Origin: a bacterium | Lineage (GTDB): Bacteria > Planctomycetota > B15-G4 > JADJEK01 | DNA length: 6,796 nt | Assembly (NCBI GenBank): GCA_030428825.1 | Contig: JAUIEL010000396.1 | Span: 1-6,796, forward strand | Direction: 5' to 3' | Shown: positions 1-6,796 of the stretch, in pieces | Layout: every line of letters begins with the position of its first letter | Numbering within the stretch: position 1 is the first letter of the stretch | Translations under genes and position numbers: made by a program | The notes under the pieces: generated by a model | What the model was told of the DNA's origin: nothing | The model's input: only the letters and a program-made list of their open reading frames with translations | The model's database searches: none

Positions 1-235
1 AGGAAACCATGGGGGGGGGATTCCGTTCGGAGTTGTCGATCGAGCAGATCACCCGAGCTTATCGTTCACCGGCCGGGTCGGGGGGCGGCCGAAACGGGGC
101 ACCACGCCTCTTCGGTCCCTCCTGTTTCGAGCCGGAAACCCGAGGCGCTCCGGGTCGGATTCCGACCGGCGAGGAGGCCGGGAGAAGGCCGGCCACCGCG
201 CGCGGGTCGGGCGGGGGCCGACGGACGGAGCGCGG
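1..235. other. Left flank with no supportable gene
   Basis: No convincing coding sequence is visible here. Reading frames stay open on the plus strand, but their translations are Arg/Gly/Ser-rich and look like high-GC chance frames. Positions about 20-65 are noticeably less GC-rich than the rest of the window, as expected of intergenic DNA. The stretch contains a run of nine G at 11-19 and a small hairpin at 153-167. It lies downstream of the leftward gene ending at 236, so it should hold that gene's 3' untranslated region. Confidence 0.5.
153..167 (-). terminator. Possible weak hairpin downstream of the leftward gene
   Basis: GGTCGG (153-158) and CCGACC (162-167) form a perfect 6-bp inverted repeat around a 3-nt loop, about 70 nt past the stop of the leftward gene. 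A second, mutually exclusive pairing is possible between ACCCG (138-142) and CGGGT (151-155). There is no U-run after the stem in the leftward transcript, so it is not a canonical intrinsic terminator. Short GC stems also occur by chance in DNA this GC-rich. Confidence 0.2.
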
Positions 236-1441
236 TCAGCCCCCCGCCAGGAGCCGGCGGGCCGCCTCGATCGACTCGCCGTCCGGGGAGCGAAGCAGCA
301 TCTCCGCGACGCTCTCCGCGGCCGCCGCCCGGTCGTCGAGCGCGGCGAACGCCCGGGCCCGTTCGAACAGGACCCGGCCCAGGAGATGGCGCGCGGGGGG
401 CGCCTCGTCGCCGATCAGCGCGCGCGCGGCGTCGCTCCCCTTCGGCAGGAGGTGGAAGAAATGCTCGATCGGTTTCAGCGCCTCCTCCGGCCGGCCGAGC
501 TCGTTCAGCGCCCGTGCCCCGAGCCAGAGCGCCTCCGGGTGGAGCGTCCGGTCGTCCCGTCGGATCGCCTCCTGCGCCCGCTCGAGCGCCTCCGGCCACT
601 CGCCCCTCCGCGCGGCCGCCCAGCCGTCGAGGAGCGGCGCCGACGTCTCGGTCCGACGACTCCCGACGGCCGCGAGGGCCTCCTCCCGGGCGGCCTGCGT
701 GAACTCCTCCCAGGTCCGCGCGACGAGGACCTCGATCGTCGCCCGGGCGTCCTCGCCGCGCGCGAGCGCCGCCGCCAGTCGGTCCGGCGCGTCGGCGCCG
801 CCGAGTCGGATCAGCGTGTCGATCGCGCGCCGGGCCTCGAACCTCCGCCAGGGAGACCACGGCTCGGCGTCGAGCCCCGGCGCGAGCTGCTCGGCGGAGA
901 GGTGCCACCCGTGCGTCGGCGTCGCCGGTCGAGCGCCCCCCGCGGTCGCCTCGTCCTCGACCGCCCACTGGCCGAGGCCGTCGAGGAGCCACGCGGGCGT
1001 CGCCGCGGCCGCCCCGATCCGGAGGCGGATCGTCGCCTCGGCGACCGCCCGCGCCGCCTCTCGGAACGGGTCGACGGTCTCCGCGAAGAACGGCTCGGCG
1101 AACAGCCGGACCCGGTCGAGCGCGTCCGGGTCGAGGGCGAACGGACGGACCGTCAGGCCCCGGACCGGCGGCGCGTCCGGACCGTCCGCGGGCGCCGCGT
1201 CGACGACCTCGATCACGAGCGTCGCCGACGACGCCTCCAGCGACGGGAGCCGCCGGTCGAGCGCCTCCCGCGCGTCGATCGGAGCGAGCGAGAGCTCGAC
1301 CGCCAGGGGCGTGAAGCCGCCCGGCCCGGTGCACTTTCCGGAGTACGCCGCGACGGCGGTCGATTCGGCGGCGGGGGTCGACCCGCCGAGGAGGATCGCG
1401 GCGAGCGAGACGGGGAAGGCGAGCGGACGCGGTCGGCGCAT
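236..1441 (-). CDS. Exported peptidase MA-like protein with degenerate zinc site and TPR-like C-terminus
   Basis: The product is 401 residues, starting at the ATG complementary to 1439-1441 and ending at TGA (238-236). This start puts a Sec-type signal peptide at the N-terminus: basic MRRPRP, a hydrophobic stretch at about residues 7-19, and a likely cleavage after A25. The segment around residues 126-163 resembles the gluzincin (peptidase MA-like/DUF1570) core, with P149-A-W-L-L-D-G-L-G-Q-W159 matching the family's P-x-W-L-x-E-G-L-A-x-Y signature. The expected HExxH is A134-E-A-T-I138, so both His are missing, and the third ligand Glu is D154. The general-base Glu survives as E135. I infer a non-catalytic relative. 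Residues about 270-335 and 350-398 are paired amphipathic helices resembling TPRs (W-x-x-A-R-R-G-E-W-x-E-A-L, then A-R-A-L-N-E-L-G-R-P-E-E-A-L). The role is probably envelope or periplasmic scaffolding, but this is unproven. It is divergent from lon. An upstream ATG at 1606 is open but would bury the signal peptide. No strong Shine-Dalgarno is visible. Confidence 0.82.
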   Translation of the reverse strand: MRRPRPLAFPVSLAAILLGGSTPAAESTAVAAYSGKCTGPGGFTPLAVELSLAPIDAREALDRRLPSLEASSATLVIEVVDAAPADGPDAPPVRGLTVRPFALDPDALDRVRLFAEPFFAETVDPFREAARAVAEATIRLRIGAAAATPAWLLDGLGQWAVEDEATAGGARPATPTHGWHLSAEQLAPGLDAEPWSPWRRFEARRAIDTLIRLGGADAPDRLAAALARGEDARATIEVLVARTWEEFTQAAREEALAAVGSRRTETSAPLLDGWAAARRGEWPEALERAQEAIRRDDRTLHPEALWLGARALNELGRPEEALKPIEHFFHLLPKGSDAARALIGDEAPPARHLLGRVLFERARAFAALDDRAAAAESVAEMLLRSPDGESIEAARRLLAGG

Positions 1442-1554
1442 GGTCGGTCCCGAACGGGGCGCGAGGGGGGCGGGTTCGCGAGATCTCAGCGTAGCAGTCT
1501 TCGGGGGTGCCGGGGCCGGTTCGCACTTCCGCTCCGGACTCCTAGACTCTCGGT
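1442..1554. promoter_or_regulatory. Divergent intergenic region between the exported protein gene and lon
   Basis: This 113-bp gap must contain the start signals of both divergent genes. It holds an 8-bp perfect palindrome GAGATCTC at 1480-1487 and a pair of GACTC direct repeats at 1537-1541 and 1545-1549, which are 8 bp apart and flank the proposed lon -10 box. I see no CIRCE element and no HspR-type HAIR inverted repeat, so no known heat-shock operator can be named. No clear promoter is recognisable for the leftward gene. TACGCT on the minus strand near 1490-1495 is only a weak -10 candidate. Confidence 0.6.
1520..1548 (+). promoter_or_regulatory. Candidate lon promoter, probably giving a leaderless mRNA
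   Basis: TTCGCA (1520-1525) matches the -35 consensus at 4 of 6 positions. TAGACT (1543-1548) matches the -10 consensus at 4 of 6, including the T-A-x-x-x-T pattern, and the spacer is exactly 17 bp. Six bases (1549-1554) separate the -10 from the lon ATG, so transcription would start at or next to the A of the start codon. No Shine-Dalgarno is visible in the 20 bases before the ATG, which fits leaderless translation. The motif scores are modest, so this is an inference. Confidence 0.4.
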
Positions 1555-4034
<2,480 letters not shown>

Positions 4035-4035
<1 letters not shown>

Positions 4036-5810
4036 TGCGCATCCCCGTTCGCCTGGCCCTCGGCGGGCTCCTCCTGTGCGGCTGTTACTCCGCGCGACCG
4101 CTCGACGTGGTCGACGAGTCGCCGCCCGAGCGCCCGGTCTCGTACGCCAGCGAGAAGGAGCGGATGCTCCGCCAGATGGAGCGTCGGATGAACGAGCTCG
4201 TCGGCGCGACGCAGGAGGAGCTCGGCGCGATCCGGGACGGCCTCAAGGCGTCGCTCGACGGGCTGCTGCCGCCGACGAAGCTCCTCGCCGTCGAACGGAC
4301 GTTCCGCGGGTACGCGGCCGCCGACCAGGAGCGGTTCGACGCGGAGATCGACCGACTGGTCGACCACGCCGTCGCGGCGACCGAGACGATCGTCGGGCGG
4401 GAGAAGCGGGCCGGCCACGACGAGATCGTCGGCACCGTCAGCCGGGACGCCTTCCGGACCGCCGCGGAGATCGGCGGCGACGGTCAGGGGGCGGGCTACG
4501 GCTTCGTCTCCGGGGTGCAGGAGGTCGACGAGATGGCGAAGGTCACGGTCGAGCTGCTGCAGGGGTACGCGGACGTCGAGGGGCTGCGCGACATGGGGGA
4601 GATCCGGCGCGGCGAGATGCTCGAGCTGAACCAGATCTTCCGGCACGACGTGACCGCGGACGATCTCGAGGGACACGCGGACCAGGTGCGCCGGGGGCTC
4701 TTGGCGTCCGAGGAGGGGCGCTCGGCGCGGGTCGGGCGACTGCTCCTGTTCCAGTCCGACGTGCTCGAGAGCCTCCGGATGGACCGGCAGGAGAACGTGG
4801 TCGCCGTGATCGCGTTCCAGAACGACCGGGTGCCGATCGACCACGACCTCGGGCTGATCCAGGCGCGCCGCCACCGCATCGTGCGGGGGGGCATGGTGGT
4901 GCTCGACTCGCCGTGGGTGCTCGATCCGCAGACGCCGGGGCGTGACGGCCGCCCGGCGATGCGCGACGACCTCGTCGACGAGCGGTTCATCGCCACGCAG
5001 GCGTTCGTCCCCGCGTTGAACATCGATCACACCGACTACGACCGCCTGCGCGACTTCACGGTGATCTACGACTACAAGAGCGGCGTGCTCGACCGGCGGA
5101 CGGGCGAGCTGATCGGCGCGGTGTCGTGGCAGCTCCGGTGGATCGTGTCGATGGCCGGCGGGGCGGCGATGCTCGACGCCGCCAGCCCGTCGTTCGACGC
5201 GGAGGGGACCGTCCTGCTCGACCTGCTGCGGCGAGGGCCGGCGGCGATGGAACAGGACGGCGAGCGGCAGCCGAGCCCGAGCGATCGGTTCGGCGCGTAC
5301 CGCGACGCCGGGTTCGCCGCCGTCGCGCCGCCCGCGCGGCCGATCCCCGGCGGCGGCGAGGCGCCGATCGTCGAGATCCTCGGGAACGACGAGTACCGGA
5401 TCCCGGCGCACGGGCGGCGGTACCTCCTCGCGCACCGACTCGAGCTGCTCGCGGACGACCTCCGGTTCTTCCAGTACCGGGACGGCGCGCGCGACCGGTT
5501 CGTGCTGAGCCTGACCGACATCGAGGACGGCTCTCCGGTGGAGGACTTCGGGTTCCGGCGCGGCGACGACCTGCTGTCGGTGAACGGGCAGGACGTCGAG
5601 ACGTTCACGGACCTCTGGCAGGTGCTGGCGGAGAACCCGCGCGAGTCGCTCTACGAGGTCCGGCTGAACCGCCGCGGCGCGCAGCGTCGGCTGATCTTCC
5701 GGGTCGAAGGGGTGCCGCCGGACCACGTCCCCGAGGAGACGTTCGACGAGAACCCGACCGACGAGATGATGGAGCGTCTGACGCGGCTGTTCGAGCAGGG
5801 AGTCGAGTGA
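4035..5810 (+). CDS. PDZ-domain lipoprotein of unrecognised family
   Basis: This protein is 591 residues long and I do not recognise its central region. The N-terminus is a lipoprotein signal: MRIPVR, a hydrophobic stretch at 7-14, and lipobox L14-C15-G16-C17, predicting acylation at C17. I noticed no other cysteine in the mature protein. Residues about 39-75 are highly charged and helical, possibly a coiled coil. The middle (about 80-400) mixes helical and strand-like segments, including an aromatic patch at about 341-369 (FTVIYDY, then W365-Q-L-R-W369). A PDZ domain spans about 488-558, with the core D498-G-S-P-V-E-D-F-G-F-R-R-G510-D-D-L-L-S-V-N-G518 matching DegP-type PDZs. No HExxH, GDSGG-like or other protease motif was found, so it is not an obvious enzyme. 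The start codon shares one base with the lon stop (TGATG), and a GGAG lies nine bases upstream. It should sit in the outer or inner membrane facing the periplasm and bind peptide tails, which is inference from PDZ biology. Confidence 0.88.
5797..5802 (+). promoter_or_regulatory. Ribosome binding site deciding the galT GTG start
   Basis: AGGGAG ends four bases before the GTG at 5807-5809. The spacing is short but usable. Together with the family-typical N-terminus read from this GTG, it settles the start, which an ATG-only search would miss. Confidence 0.5.
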
Positions 5811-6796
5811 GCTCCGAGCTCCGGATCGACCCCCTGACGGGCCATCGCGTGCTGGTCTCCGCGGGCCGGGCGCAGCGGCCGAACGAGTTCCGTCACTGGA
5901 AGCCGACGCCGGCCCCCGCCGGGTCGTGCCCGTTCTGCTGGGGGAACGAGCGGGAGACGCCGCCCGAGCTGTACGCCGAGCGGCCGGACGGATCGGCGCC
6001 GAACGGTCCCGGGTGGCGGCTGCGCGTCGTGCCGAACCGTTTCCCCGCGTTGGCGGCGGACGCGACGCTCCGGACGCCGCCGCCTCCCGAGCACGAGGCG
6101 TGGCCGGGGGTCGGGCACCACGAGGTCGTGCTGGAGACCGAGCGCCACGACGCGTCGTTGGCGGACCTCGCGCCGGAGCGCCTGGTGGCGGTGCTGCGGG
6201 TCTACCGGGACCGGGTGCGAGAGCTGGCGGCGAGGGAGGGCGTGCGGCACGTCGTGGTGTTCCGGAACGGCGGACCGCGCTCGGGCGCCTCGCTGACGCA
6301 CCCGCACACGCAGATCGCGGCGGCGGAGAGCGTGCCGCCGGAGCTGGCGGAGGAGCTGGAGCGGCTGGTGCGGCACCGCGAGGGGACGGGGCGGTGCCTG
6401 CTGTGCGACCTGGTGCTGGCGGAGGTGGAGGACGGGACCAGGGTGCTGGCGCGGGGGGACGGGTTCGTGGCGTACCTGCCGTACGCGGGGCGGTTCCCGG
6501 CGCAGGTGCGGGTGGCGCCGGAGGGTCACCCGGGGGCGTTCGTCGATCTGGGGGAGGAACAGCTCGCGGGTTTGGGCGCGCGGCTGGGGGAGGTGCTGCG
6601 GAGGTTGAGGGCGGGGTTCGACGACCCTTCGTTCAACCTGGTGCTGCACGGCGCGGTGGCGCCGCCGCCGGAGGGGGGGCACCACTGGCGGGTGGACGTG
6701 CTGCCGCGGATGGCGCAGGTCGGCGGGTTCGAGCTGGCGACGGGGGTGTTCATCAACGGGGTGCCGCCGGAGGAGGCGGCGCGGCGGCTGCGGGGG
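5807..6796 (+). CDS. galT: Galactose-1-phosphate uridylyltransferase, 3' end cut by the window
   Basis: In the Leloir pathway this cytosolic enzyme of the HIT superfamily exchanges UMP between UDP-glucose and galactose-1-phosphate through a uridylyl-histidine intermediate. Reading begins at GTG (5807), whose last two bases and the next base form the TGA of the upstream gene. The family opening R6-I-D-P-L-T-G12 follows at once. The zinc site is complete: C41-P-F-C44, H114 (in R-H-D-A-S-L) and H165. The nucleophile is H167 within H165-P-H-T-Q169, numbering within one residue of E. coli GalT. A second CxxC (C197-L-L-C200) begins the C-terminal half. H281 and H293 match two ligands of the E. coli iron site, but the position matching the next His is R295. 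All 330 codons in the window are open, and the C-terminal G-x-F-I-N-G-V-P-P-E-E-A-A-R-R-L-R pattern implies only a few codons are missing. Related nucleotidylyltransferases, such as ADP-glucose phosphorylase-like members, cannot be excluded. Confidence 0.93.
   Translation, partial: MSSELRIDPLTGHRVLVSAGRAQRPNEFRHWKPTPAPAGSCPFCWGNERETPPELYAERPDGSAPNGPGWRLRVVPNRFPALAADATLRTPPPPEHEAWPGVGHHEVVLETERHDASLADLAPERLVAVLRVYRDRVRELAAREGVRHVVVFRNGGPRSGASLTHPHTQIAAAESVPPELAEELERLVRHREGTGRCLLCDLVLAEVEDGTRVLARGDGFVAYLPYAGRFPAQVRVAPEGHPGAFVDLGEEQLAGLGARLGEVLRRLRAGFDDPSFNLVLHGAVAPPPEGGHHWRVDVLPRMAQVGGFELATGVFINGVPPEEAARRLRG

Noticed and set aside
153..167. True Rho-independent terminator
   Set aside because: The stem is only 6 bp and no T-run follows it in either direction, so it is listed only as a weak hairpin.
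5651..6756. Minus-strand open frames opposite galT
   Set aside because: They lie across a GalT with a complete zinc site and catalytic HPHTQ, and their own translations are low-complexity Arg/Pro/His-rich.

Overview
The window looks like chromosomal DNA from a high-GC (roughly 70% by eye) diderm bacterium. Codons end mostly in G or C. One protein carries a lipoprotein signal and another a Sec signal peptide. No rRNA, tRNA, mobile element, CRISPR array or phage gene is visible. The phylum cannot be fixed from the sequence alone. Gene style (Lon-A, a peptidase MA-like/TPR exported protein, a bacterial GalT) would fit a high-GC planctomycete, myxobacterium or an uncultivated relative, and this is only a guess.

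Layout. Positions 1-235 hold no gene I can support. A leftward gene (1441 down to 236) encodes an exported protein. It resembles a peptidase MA-like fold that has lost its zinc-binding residues, followed by TPR-like helices. A 113-bp divergent intergenic region (1442-1554) separates it from a rightward run of three tightly packed genes: lon (1555-4035), a 591-residue PDZ-domain lipoprotein of unrecognised family (4035-5810), and galT (5807 to the window edge, truncated). The two junctions overlap by 1 nt (TGATG) and 4 nt (GTGA), so the three genes are very probably one translationally coupled operon.

How they fit together. Lon is the cytosolic ATP-dependent quality-control protease. The coupled lipoprotein should sit in the envelope, with a C-terminal PDZ module typical of peptide-binding envelope factors but no protease active site that I can see. 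GalT is a Leloir-pathway nucleotidylyltransferase with no obvious functional tie to the other two. The best candidate for something undescribed is the lipoprotein and its tight coupling to lon. Secondary points are a probably leaderless lon transcript, an atypical Lon N-terminus, and the apparently dead metallopeptidase-like protein opposite lon.
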